Positions 1-5,149 of a stretch of 5,391 nt of DNA are shown piece by piece. Both the position numbers and the translations under genes were made by a program. Source of the stretch: Planctomycetota bacterium (GTDB taxonomy: Bacteria > Planctomycetota > UBA8742 > SKZP01 > JAIOTL01); the NCBI GenBank assembly GCA_021106775.1, contig JAIOTL010000382.1, positions 1 to 5,391 of the forward strand, read 5' to 3'. A model generated the notes under the pieces. The model saw nothing but the letters and a program-made list of their open reading frames with translations, had not been told where the DNA came from and searched no databases. The stretch's first letter is position 1. Each line of letters begins with the position of its first letter.

Positions 1-84
1 CAGCGTGTCTGACGAGCAATTCATCGAGACTACCGGTCAAAACTGTTTATTTAAAAGCCTGTACCAAAGTGTCAAGCTGAAAAT
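1..84 (-). other. Region downstream of rpsQ, no recognisable rplN start
   Basis: In the usual order rplN (L14, starting MIQ...) follows rpsQ, but no such start is visible in these 84 bases. The only ATG in the transcribed direction is at 22-24 and reads MNCSSDTL to the window edge, unlike L14. A TTG at 38-40 opens a frame LTGSLDELLVRHA, also unlike L14 and with no clear ribosome binding site. A TTGACA hexamer lies at 70-75, and TAAATA 16 bases further downstream (48-53) matches only half of a -10 consensus, so a promoter here is weakly supported. A small bulged inverted repeat lies at 7-30. Given the wide gaps elsewhere, rplN may simply start beyond the left edge. Confidence 0.3.
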
Positions 85-363
85 TTATATTTTTGCCTTT
101 TCAAGGACTTTAATCAATCGCCATCTCTTTTGCTTGGACAAAGGACGGCACTCCATAATTTCGCCAGTGTCGCCTTCGTTAGCGATATTTTGTTCATCAT
201 GTGCATAGACTTTTGTCGTTCTGGTCAATATTTTTCCGTAAAGAGGATGGGGAACGCGTTTTTGGATTGCCACGCTTATCGATTTATCCATTTTATTGGA
301 TATAACCGTCCCGGTTTCTCTTTTTCGTTGACCGTGCTTTACTACTTTTTTCTCTTCACTCAT
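85..363 (-). CDS. rpsQ: 30S ribosomal protein S17
   Basis: This 92-residue protein is S17, a primary 16S rRNA binder of the OB-fold type that helps assemble the 5' domain of the 30S subunit. Its landmarks are [20 protein letters not shown] (14-33), the [19 protein letters not shown] segment (39-57), and the [21 protein letters not shown] block (64-84), where the family normally has GDxVxIxExRPLSKxKxWxLV. Length is at the upper end of the family, with a short lysine-rich N-terminus ([13 protein letters not shown]). The ATG at 361-363 has AAAGGT five bases upstream (369-374). It is the last complete gene in the window on the downstream side; rplN would normally follow. Confidence 0.98.
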   Translation of the reverse strand: MSEEKKVVKHGQRKRETGTVISNKMDKSISVAIQKRVPHPLYGKILTRTTKVYAHDEQNIANEGDTGEIMECRPLSKQKRWRLIKVLEKAKI

Positions 364-392
364 AATTTACCTTTATTATGTAAATGTTTCGC
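364..392 (-). promoter_or_regulatory. rpmC-rpsQ spacer: rpsQ Shine-Dalgarno in a possible hairpin
   Basis: ATTTAC (365-370) and GTAAAT (380-385) form a perfect 6-base inverted repeat around a nine-base loop. In the minus-strand RNA the rpsQ Shine-Dalgarno AAAGGU (369-374) spans the loop and the 3' arm. The stem is five A-T pairs and one G-C, so it would be weak. It is noted for its placement. Confidence 0.3.
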
Positions 393-599
393 TTATAACT
401 TATCCTCGACTGTACGCTCATTGAGAATAGTTTTAATCCTTGCAATTTGCCTTCTAATTTCCTGGTATTTACTCGGATTAGGAATTCTCTTTGGGTCAGA
501 CGTAAAACGTCTTCTGAAATACTGATTCTGCAAGTCAGAAAGCATTTCGTAAAGCTCGCCTGTGGATTTATCTCTCAATGGAAGTATTTTCTTTTTCAT
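393..599 (-). CDS. rpmC: 50S ribosomal protein L29
   Basis: This 68-residue protein is L29, a small helical-hairpin protein beside L23 at the tunnel exit. The first helix follows the pattern STGELYEMLSDLQNQYFRRRF (12-32). The loop carries IPNPSKYQEIRRQIARIKTILNER (39-62), which matches the family's NPxxxRExRRxIARxxTxLxER signature closely. Length is normal (60-70). It lies between rplP and rpsQ with gaps of 28 and 29 bases, as expected for this operon. The ATG at 597-599 is preceded four bases away by AGGTG (604-608), which is a close but workable spacing. Confidence 0.96.
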   Translation of the reverse strand: MKKKILPLRDKSTGELYEMLSDLQNQYFRRRFTSDPKRIPNPSKYQEIRRQIARIKTILNERTVEDKL

Positions 600-627
600 G
601 TTTCACCTAACTCTTTTGAATTCCTTG

Positions 628-1050
628 TTACACCTCTGGAAGTCTCACTGCCATTCTGCATTTTACTGGCATTTTATGCGAAGCGCGATTTAATGCTGTC
701 TTCGCGATTTCTTCCTGCACACCGCCGATTTCATATACAATCGTACCGGGTTTAAGCACTGCACACCAATAATCGATATCAGCTTTTCCGCCACCCATCC
801 TAACCTCAAGCGGCTTTTTCGTTACAGATTTATGCGGGAATACGCGTATCCAATATCTACCCTCACCCTTGAGATAATGTGATATTGCAACACGACCAGC
901 TTCTATCTGCCTTGCCGTCAACCATACCGAACCCATGACCTGTAAGCCATATTCACCGAATGCAACTCGATTTCCACGAGATGCCGTTCCTTTGAGCTGG
1001 CGCACACGTCTTTGTGCTTTTCTGTATTTTACTCTTTTCGGCATTAACAT
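628..1050 (-). CDS. rplP: 50S ribosomal protein L16
   Basis: This 140-residue protein is L16, a late-assembling 50S protein that contacts A-site tRNA and helps organise the peptidyl transferase region. It opens with MLMPKRVKYRKAQR and has the conserved GNRVAFGEYGLQ (26-37), WLTARQIEAGRVAISHYLKG (43-62), YWIRVFPHKSVTKKPLEVRMGGGK (66-89) and ALNRASHKMPVKCR (119-132). Arg84 in EVRMGGGK corresponds to the arginine that is hydroxylated in E. coli L16 (Arg81). The usual GKGKGxPEYWVAV is GGGKADIDYWCAV here, a local divergence. Length is typical. Two in-frame ATGs occur at 1048-1050 and 1042-1044. AGGAGA is eight bases before the first and about 14 before the second, so I chose the first. The next gene, rpmC, begins 28 bases beyond the stop. 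Confidence 0.98.
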   Translation of the reverse strand: MLMPKRVKYRKAQRRVRQLKGTASRGNRVAFGEYGLQVMGSVWLTARQIEAGRVAISHYLKGEGRYWIRVFPHKSVTKKPLEVRMGGGKADIDYWCAVLKPGTIVYEIGGVQEEIAKTALNRASHKMPVKCRMAVRLPEV

Positions 1051-1145
1051 ATTTTTTGTCTCCTGCTACTTATTTTGCTATCTTTGTTCATACCAGCATT
1101 TTTCTAACATCCCTGGCACATATTTTTATTCAAATCTTCTGCTGA
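1051..1145 (-). other. rpsC-rplP intergenic spacer with possible weak hairpin
   Basis: In the minus-strand RNA of this 95-base spacer, UGUGCCAG (1120 to 1113) can pair with CUGGUAUG (1096 to 1089) across a 16-base loop. Three of the eight pairs are G-U. The rplP Shine-Dalgarno AGGAGA is at 1059-1064, outside the stem. In many bacteria rpsC and rplP are nearly adjacent, so the length itself is unusual. No promoter or small gene is evident. Confidence 0.3.
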
Positions 1146-1820
1146 TTATTTTTTCTTAGCTTTTAATTGTCCTGGCACTTCTGGAAATTTTCCTTTGTAT
1201 AGCCAGACTTTGACGCCAATGACGCTGTAAGTCGTTACACCTTCTGTGAAACCATAATCAATATCTGCACCGAGTGTCTGCAATGGGATAGAACCGAAAT
1301 GTAAATGTTCGCTTCGAGCCATGTCCGCACCGCCAAGTCTTCCAGAAACACGGATTCTACATCCAAGTGCACCGGCTTCCTGAGCATTTTTCAGGATGGT
1401 TTTCATGGTTCTTCTGAAACTTGCACGTCTTTCGAGTTGCTCCGCAGCGGATTCTGCCAGCAATTGTGCAGAGAGACTTGGTGATTTCACTTCTTTTATC
1501 TGAACATTTACCGGTCTTTTTATAAGCTCTACAAGTTCTTTTTCGATGATACGCAGTTTTGTACCGCGTTGACCGATAAGAACTGCGGGACGAGCAGTAT
1601 GTATATAAATAGTAACGCGCTCATCGCTACCCTTGCGTTCAATTTCAATCATCGGGATGGCTGCGAATTTATAATTCTTTTTCAGATGACGTCTTATCAG
1701 GAAATCTTCGTACAAGTATTTCGAGAAATCCGCCTTTTTCGCGTACCAAATCGAGCGCCAGCCTTTATTTTTACCATAAATACCGACTCTAAATCCATGT
1801 GGATGTACTTTTTGTCCCAT
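1146..1820 (-). CDS. rpsC: 30S ribosomal protein S3
   Basis: This 224-residue protein is S3, at the mRNA entry channel on the solvent side of the 30S head, where it forms part of the entry helicase with S4 and S5. It has the MGQKVHPHGFRVGI start, the WRSIWYAKK segment, and a type II KH domain with a GQRG loop at residues 83-86 in HTARPAVLIGQRGTKL. The C-terminal domain contains RRASFRRTMK (131-140), GCRIRVSGRLGGADMARSE (153-171) and ADIDYGFTEGVTTYSVIGVKVWLYKG. The usual EWYREGRVPLHTL is EHLHFGSIPLQTL (171-183). This variant is reminiscent of planctomycete-like S3 proteins, a low-certainty impression. It ends in a lysine-rich tail (AKKK). AGAGGA lies four to five bases before the ATG at 1818-1820 and overlaps the rplV stop region. 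The 8-base gap suggests translational coupling to L22. Confidence 0.98.
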   Translation of the reverse strand: MGQKVHPHGFRVGIYGKNKGWRSIWYAKKADFSKYLYEDFLIRRHLKKNYKFAAIPMIEIERKGSDERVTIYIHTARPAVLIGQRGTKLRIIEKELVELIKRPVNVQIKEVKSPSLSAQLLAESAAEQLERRASFRRTMKTILKNAQEAGALGCRIRVSGRLGGADMARSEHLHFGSIPLQTLGADIDYGFTEGVTTYSVIGVKVWLYKGKFPEVPGQLKAKKK

Positions 1821-1828
1821 AATGTCCT

Positions 1829-2554
1829 CTATTTATCCTTTTTTTCTTTTGAATTTTTTCCCGGTTTTGCTGTTTTTTTCACTTTCTTTACTTTATTTTC
1901 TTCTTCGATAGGTTCATCTGCTTCAGCCTCGTCAGTTTTTTCTACTGTCTCATGAGCTTCATCAGTTTCGGGTGCTTCCGCTTTTGCTTCGTCAGTTTCT
2001 GTAGTTTCTTCTGTTGTTTCCGTCTCCTCAGCTGCCTCGGTCTCTTCAGTTGTCTCTTCTACTTCATCGCCGATTTTATCCTTGATTTTGTCAAGTTCGT
2101 CCTTTGTATCCTTAATTTTGCCGGATATTTCATCGGTTTTTTCGAGTTCCTCAGCATCTTTTTTCGGCAGTCCAACTTCGATTAAAAGGTGCGAACTTCT
2201 CTTGATAATCGGGTTCGCAATACCTTTTGAACGTGCACGCCATCTTTTCAGCCTTGGACCTTCGTCAGCGATTGCCGTTTTCACCATCAGGCTTTCAACC
2301 GGAATTGTTACGGTTTTTCTCTCGCCAAAGTCAATCGCATTCGCAATTGCCGACCGCAGAACTTTGTCCACAAAAGTTGCTGACCGTCTGTTCGTGAATT
2401 TCAGCAGGGTAAGTGCTTCATTCACAGGCTTGAACCTTATCGCATCCATGATGTATCGCGCCTTAAACGGCGACAATCTCGCGAATTTGTGTATTGATTT
2501 GAACACGTATGTATACTCAACATTTCCGTGTTTTATCTTTTCTTTCGTTGCCAT
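1829..2554 (-). CDS. rplV: 50S ribosomal protein L22 with long acidic and lysine-rich C-terminal tail
   Basis: The first 127 residues are L22, which binds all six domains of 23S rRNA and sends a beta-hairpin into the exit tunnel. Matching segments are FARLSPFKARYIMDAIR (24-40), NRRSATFVDKVLRSAIANAI (55-74), the tunnel-hairpin region PRLKRWRARSKGIANPIIKR (100-119), and SSHLLIEV (120-127). Normal L22 is about 110-120 residues; this one is 241. The extra 114 residues are first a charged, probably helical stretch (128-165), then a Glu/Thr/Ala-rich acidic region (163-220) with TDEA recurring exactly every ten residues (187, 197, 207), then a lysine-rich end (221-241, KVKKVKKTAK...). The open frame reaches back to a GTG at 2579-2581, but AAGAGG (2561-2566) lies six bases before the ATG at 2552-2554, which I take as the start. 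The TAG stop overlaps the rpsC Shine-Dalgarno. Confidence 0.96.
   Translation of the reverse strand: MATKEKIKHGNVEYTYVFKSIHKFARLSPFKARYIMDAIRFKPVNEALTLLKFTNRRSATFVDKVLRSAIANAIDFGERKTVTIPVESLMVKTAIADEGPRLKRWRARSKGIANPIIKRSSHLLIEVGLPKKDAEELEKTDEISGKIKDTKDELDKIKDKIGDEVEETTEETEAAEETETTEETTETDEAKAEAPETDEAHETVEKTDEAEADEPIEEENKVKKVKKTAKPGKNSKEKKDK
1907..1996 (-). repeat. Degenerate 30-bp tandem repeat coding the TDEA decapeptides in the L22 tail
   Basis: Three consecutive 30-base units encode TDEAKAEAPE, TDEAHETVEK and TDEAEADEPI (L22 residues 187-216). The nucleotide core ACTGACGAAGC is nearly the same in each unit, starting at 1996, 1966 and 1936 on the minus strand. The rest of each unit has diverged, while keeping the Glu, Ala and Thr composition. 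Further upstream, TEET-type sequence continues with weaker periodicity. The pattern suggests growth of the tail by short tandem duplication. The repeats lie in frame and do not break the gene. Confidence 0.65.
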
Positions 2555-2627
2555 CTCGAACCTCTTTATTTTTCTTAACACGATTCAGCTATTCAGAACC
2601 GGCGAAATATTATTACTTTACTTCCTT

Positions 2628-2909
2628 TTAATTCCTTTTACCCTTCTTCTTGTCACCAGCGTGACCTCGCCAATTGCGCGAAGGTGAGAACTCGCCGAGT
2701 TTGTGACCAACCATATCCTCAGTAACAAAAACTTTGATGAAATTTTTGCCATTATGCACCATGAACGTATGATCGACAAACTGCGGTGGAATCGCACATG
2801 CACGCGCCCATGTCTTGATAGGTTCGCGATCGCCAGTGTCCTTCTGCTTCAGAATTTTCTTCAGCAGTTTGTAGTCAATAAAAGGTCCCTTTTTCGATGA
2901 CCTGCTCAT
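2628..2909 (-). CDS. rpsS: 30S ribosomal protein S19
   Basis: This 93-residue protein is S19, which lies in the 30S head, partners S13, and binds the 3' domain of 16S rRNA near the A-site tRNA. It has the expected signature throughout: [11 protein letters not shown] at the start, [17 protein letters not shown] (29-45), [20 protein letters not shown] (49-68), [20 protein letters not shown] (69-88). Length is normal for the family. The usual TWSRRSTI(V/F)P segment is [10 protein letters not shown] here, a mild divergence. The ATG at 2907-2909 has a strong GAGGAG six bases upstream. That site lies in the 3' side of a potential hairpin in the long gap that separates it from rplB, whereas in many bacteria the two genes are almost adjacent. 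Confidence 0.98.
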   Translation of the reverse strand: MSRSSKKGPFIDYKLLKKILKQKDTGDREPIKTWARACAIPPQFVDHTFMVHNGKNFIKVFVTEDMVGHKLGEFSPSRNWRGHAGDKKKGKRN

Positions 2910-3047
2910 ATTTTTCTCCTCTCGGTCATTTTAACCGTTTTCAGTTCATTTACCGAGGTTACATTAACTCAGTTAAAGTTAATCAAACCTAAAACAAATT
3001 TTTCAAACACACATGCTGACAATTTTCGCTTAACCCGACTGTCAACA
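2910..3047 (-). promoter_or_regulatory. rplB-rpsS intergenic leader with two-part hairpin overlapping the rpsS ribosome binding site
   Basis: With the rplB stop at 3048-3050 and rpsS starting at 2909, this is the longest gap in the window. In minus-strand RNA, CUCGGU (2957 to 2952) can pair with ACCGAG (2926 to 2921). One more C-G pair is possible across a bulged A. Inside it, AACUG (2946 to 2942) pairs with CGGUU (2937 to 2933) across an AAAA loop. The inner stem includes one G-U pair that works only in the minus-strand RNA, and the two stems are joined by a nearly symmetric internal loop (AAAUG and AAAAUG). The outer stem's 3' side runs into the rpsS Shine-Dalgarno GAGGAG (2916-2921). Upstream there is a second A/T-rich inverted repeat, ATTAAC and GTTAAT, at 2963-2983. 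I see no convincing promoter. A role in controlling S19 translation is inference. Confidence 0.4.
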
Positions 3048-3908
3048 TTATCTTCCGCCACCCACGTGCGGTCCCCGGCGTCTGCCGCGAATAATAAGCT
3101 TGTTGCTCGGTTTGCGAGGATTCCTCGTCTTTCCGCCTTTACTCAACAAGCCTGTACGCGAACACGGGTGTCTTCCGCCGCCAGCACGTTTGTTTCCACC
3201 ACCCATCGGGTGCTGAACCGGGTTCATCGAAGTTCCACGGTTTCTCGGACGCCAGCCTTTATGCCTGTTTCTACCAGCTTTTCCGATGACCACGTTCTGA
3301 TGGTCATGGTTACCGATATGTCCGATTGTCGCGCGGCATTCAGAATGAATTTTCCTGAATTCTCCAGACGGCATCTGAACAGTCGCGTATTTTCCTTCTT
3401 TTGAAGCGAGTTTCGCTGATGTTCCCGCGCTGCGAACAAGTTTTCCACCCTGACCGATATTCATTTCGATATTGTGGATGTCCATTCCTTCAGGGATGCT
3501 GCGAAGAGGCATACAATTGCCGATTTTCGGCTCGACCTTCTCGCCGCTCATCACGGTATCGCCTTCTTTCAATCCCCTGGGATGCAGAACATAGCGCAGT
3601 TCGCCATCTTCGTATTCAACGAGTGCAATATTTGCAGACCTGTTCGGGTCGTATTCAATTGATTTCACTGTCGCTGACATATCATCTTTTTTACGCTTAA
3701 AATCGATGATTCTGTAAAGTCTTTTTACTCCGCCACCACGAAAGCGTGATGTGATTTTGCCCTGGTGATTTCTACCCCAGGCGCGATGCAGAGGTGTCAA
3801 CAACGATTTCACCGGTTTTACGTGTCCGCGATCGGTTAATTCCGACCAGTCAAGCACAGAACCGTGTCTTCTACCCGGTGATGTTGGTTTATACTTTCTA
3901 ATTCCCAT
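3048..3908 (-). CDS. rplB: 50S ribosomal protein L2
   Basis: This 286-residue protein is L2, the most conserved large-subunit protein. It binds 23S rRNA at the subunit interface and is needed for subunit association and peptidyl transfer. Landmarks are MGIRKYKPTSPGRRH at the N-terminus, GRNHQGKITSRFRGGG (45-60), YDPNRSANIALVEYEDGE (86-103), GSNxG-like IGQGGKLVRSAGTSA (151-165), the CRATIG motif (191-196), and the C-terminal MNPVQHPMGGG (229-238) and GGRHP (244-248) region. That catalytic-site loop is usually MNPVDHPHGGGEGR. Here Asp is Gln232, the second His is Met235, and the following residues are NKRAGG; the first His (233) is kept. The open frame extends to a GTG at 3918-3920, but GAGGAA (3913-3918) sits four bases before the ATG at 3906-3908, so that ATG is the start. 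The length is slightly above the usual 273-277. Confidence 0.98.
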   Translation of the reverse strand: MGIRKYKPTSPGRRHGSVLDWSELTDRGHVKPVKSLLTPLHRAWGRNHQGKITSRFRGGGVKRLYRIIDFKRKKDDMSATVKSIEYDPNRSANIALVEYEDGELRYVLHPRGLKEGDTVMSGEKVEPKIGNCMPLRSIPEGMDIHNIEMNIGQGGKLVRSAGTSAKLASKEGKYATVQMPSGEFRKIHSECRATIGHIGNHDHQNVVIGKAGRNRHKGWRPRNRGTSMNPVQHPMGGGNKRAGGGRHPCSRTGLLSKGGKTRNPRKPSNKLIIRGRRRGPHVGGGR

Positions 3909-3926
3909 CTTATTCCTCACTTTTAT

Positions 3927-3947
3927 TCACGAATTCTCGGCTCGTGA
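3927..3947 (-). repeat. Inverted repeat in the rplW-rplB spacer
   Basis: Within the 59-base spacer the sequence TCACGA (3927-3932) and its complement TCGTGA (3942-3947) are separated by nine bases. This gives a perfect 6-base-pair stem that ends about nine bases upstream of the rplB Shine-Dalgarno GAGGAA (3913-3918). It is too short to be persuasive alone. It is recorded because several gaps in this operon carry a small stem just ahead of the ribosome binding site. Confidence 0.3.
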
Positions 3948-3967
3948 TACCATTATTTGTTATTTTT

Positions 3968-4327
3968 TTATGCCAAGTCGATTGTCTCACCGTCTTTAAG
4001 CGTAACAATCGCTTTTTTCCTAGGTGCACGCGTTTTGCGAATCCATCTTGAGCGATACCTTCTGCCCTTCTGGACTATTATGCGCACTCTCTCTACTTTT
4101 ACCTTGAAAATCTCTTCAATCGCAGCCTTTATTTCAAACTTATTCGCATTCATGTTTACCCAGAATGCAAATGTCGGGCGATTCTCACCGATTATGTTGC
4201 CTTCTTCGTCACGCTCTTTGGGACCGCGAGGTTGAACACTTTTTTCGGTGATAATTGGCGCGTAAACGACCCTGAAGCTTTTTTCAAGGAATTTCGAGCT
4301 TACTTTGTGATCAGCTTGTTCAGCCAT
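3968..4327 (-). CDS. rplW: 50S ribosomal protein L23 with internal insertion
   Basis: This 119-residue protein is L23, which sits at the tunnel exit and is the docking site for trigger factor, SRP and the Sec translocon. Recognisable segments are the APIITEKS motif (residues 23-30), the beta-strand and helix FAFWVNMNANKFEIKAAIEEIF (54-74), the VKVERVRII strand, a basic loop (KGRRYRSRWIRKTRAPRKKA, 87-106), and the closing strand AIVTLKDGETIDL. Glu28 matches the position of the E. coli Glu18 that contacts trigger factor. Typical L23 is about 95-100 residues. The extra length is a roughly 10-residue N-terminal extension and an insertion of about 13 residues between ITEKS and PTFAFW (PRGPKERDEEGNIIGENR). 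The ATG at 4325-4327 has AAGGA seven bases upstream, which supports the start. Confidence 0.96.
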   Translation of the reverse strand: MAEQADHKVSSKFLEKSFRVVYAPIITEKSVQPRGPKERDEEGNIIGENRPTFAFWVNMNANKFEIKAAIEEIFKVKVERVRIIVQKGRRYRSRWIRKTRAPRKKAIVTLKDGETIDLA

Positions 4328-4402
4328 TTTTCTATCCTTAATTTATTCTTTCTTCAATTATTTTTTAACGAAAAAATCACCACGTAAACGCAGCGAAATA
4401 CA
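4328..4402 (-). other. rplD-rplW intergenic spacer with A/T-only hairpin
   Basis: This 75-base spacer is very A+T rich. It contains a perfect 7-base inverted repeat, ATTTTTT and AAAAAAT, around the loop CGTT (4360-4377 on either strand). The stem is A-T only, has no following U-tract, and lies inside an operon, so it is not a convincing terminator. The rplW Shine-Dalgarno AAGGA lies at 4335-4339. I see no promoter of good quality. Confidence 0.4.
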
Positions 4403-5149
4403 TCATTTTGCATCCTCTTTTTCAGACTTACGTGTTTTTACAATCGAATCGAACGCTTGTTTAGTAAGAACAATGTATTTGTTCCTGATTAAGTCGTAAG
4501 CGTTGAAGTTTCTGATTTCGTCAAGCTTAATATTCTGAATGTTACGCGTAGAGAGAAGCATGCGTTTGTCATAAACATCAATACCGAGGTAACAGGTTTT
4601 ATCCTTTTTTGGCATAATTTTATTGATGACCGTCGAAATAGTTCTGGTTTTCGGTTTATCGTCGTCTTCAAAATCGAATCCTTCAATAACCAGAATTTCA
4701 GTATCTCTGAGTTTTGTCAGAAAAGCAAAATTCATTGCTGCATGCCGCATACTTTTTGGCATTGCAACACGATAATCTCTCGGTTTAATCGCATGCGTCA
4801 TTCCGCCACCACGCCAATGTGGAGCGCGACGAGTACCGACGCGAGCGCGACCGGTGCCTTTTTGACGCCAGGGCTTTTTACCTGAGCCAGCAACTTCACC
4901 CTTTGTCTTTGCAGAGTGTGTGCCGACGCGTTTTGCGCGAGTGTAACCGACAATCATCTGATGCAAAGTCGTGTAAAGCTCCTTTTTCGATTTGCCCATG
5001 AAAAGGCTCGCATCAACTTCAAGTTGTTTAAGTTCTTCCCCGTTTTTATCGAAATATGGCACATTATATGTTTTAACACCCGTCTCTTTTTCGGCTGTCT
5101 CGGTGCTTTCCGTTGTGCTATCTTTTTCGTCTACTTTTTTCTTAGACAT
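4403..5149 (-). CDS. rplD: 50S ribosomal protein L4 with acidic N-terminal extension
   Basis: The 248-residue product is L4, a primary 23S rRNA binding protein whose extended loop helps form the tunnel constriction with L22. The loop signature is plain: SAKTKGEVAGSGKKPWRQKG from residue 79, then TGRARVGTRRAPHWRGGGMTH. This is the region in which macrolide-resistance changes are known in other bacteria, and the KPWRQKGTGRAR core looks wild type. The C-terminal globular part follows (about 125-240). Bacterial L4 is usually about 200-210 residues. The excess comes mostly from an N-terminal tail rich in Lys, Glu, Ser and Thr (about residues 1-25) before YNVPYFDKNG, plus a charged C-terminus (KSEKEDAK). 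The start is the ATG at 5147-5149, preceded five bases away by AAGGTG (5155-5160). L4 is also the known autogenous repressor of S10 operons in gamma-proteobacteria. The upstream gap has a notable RNA structure. Confidence 0.97.
   Translation of the reverse strand: MSKKKVDEKDSTTESTETAEKETGVKTYNVPYFDKNGEELKQLEVDASLFMGKSKKELYTTLHQMIVGYTRAKRVGTHSAKTKGEVAGSGKKPWRQKGTGRARVGTRRAPHWRGGGMTHAIKPRDYRVAMPKSMRHAAMNFAFLTKLRDTEILVIEGFDFEDDDKPKTRTISTVINKIMPKKDKTCYLGIDVYDKRMLLSTRNIQNIKLDEIRNFNAYDLIRNKYIVLTKQAFDSIVKTRKSEKEDAK

Noticed and set aside
1829..2170. L22 tail as a frameshift artefact or fused separate gene
   Set aside because: The frame is continuous, the tail composition is orderly (acidic repeats then lysine-rich), and its stop abuts the rpsC ribosome binding site as expected for a true gene end. 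No second domain is recognisable.
2555..2581. GTG start giving L22 nine extra residues (MLRKIKRFE)
   Set aside because: No Shine-Dalgarno precedes the GTG, while a good AAGAGG stands six bases before the ATG at 2552-2554 and would lie inside the longer frame.
2082..2687. Plus-strand open frame of 201 codons opposite rplV and rpsS
   Set aside because: It is antisense to two certain ribosomal protein genes, rich in Phe, Ser and Leu as expected from the reverse strand, and has no family resemblance. The other plus-strand frames were rejected for the same reason.
3016..3045. Promoter starting with TTGACA (3040-3045) right after the rplB stop
   Set aside because: No acceptable -10 sequence occurs 15-19 bases downstream. 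The sequence there reads around TTGTCA.
3909..3920. GTG start giving L2 four extra residues (MRNK)
   Set aside because: The GAGGAA that serves the ATG at 3906-3908 overlaps this GTG, no ribosome binding site lies before it, and L2 proteins normally begin MG/MA-x-(K/R)-KYKP.
4360..4377. A/T hairpin between rplD and rplW as a transcription terminator
   Set aside because: The stem has no G-C pairs, no U-tract follows it, and it is inside a continuous operon.
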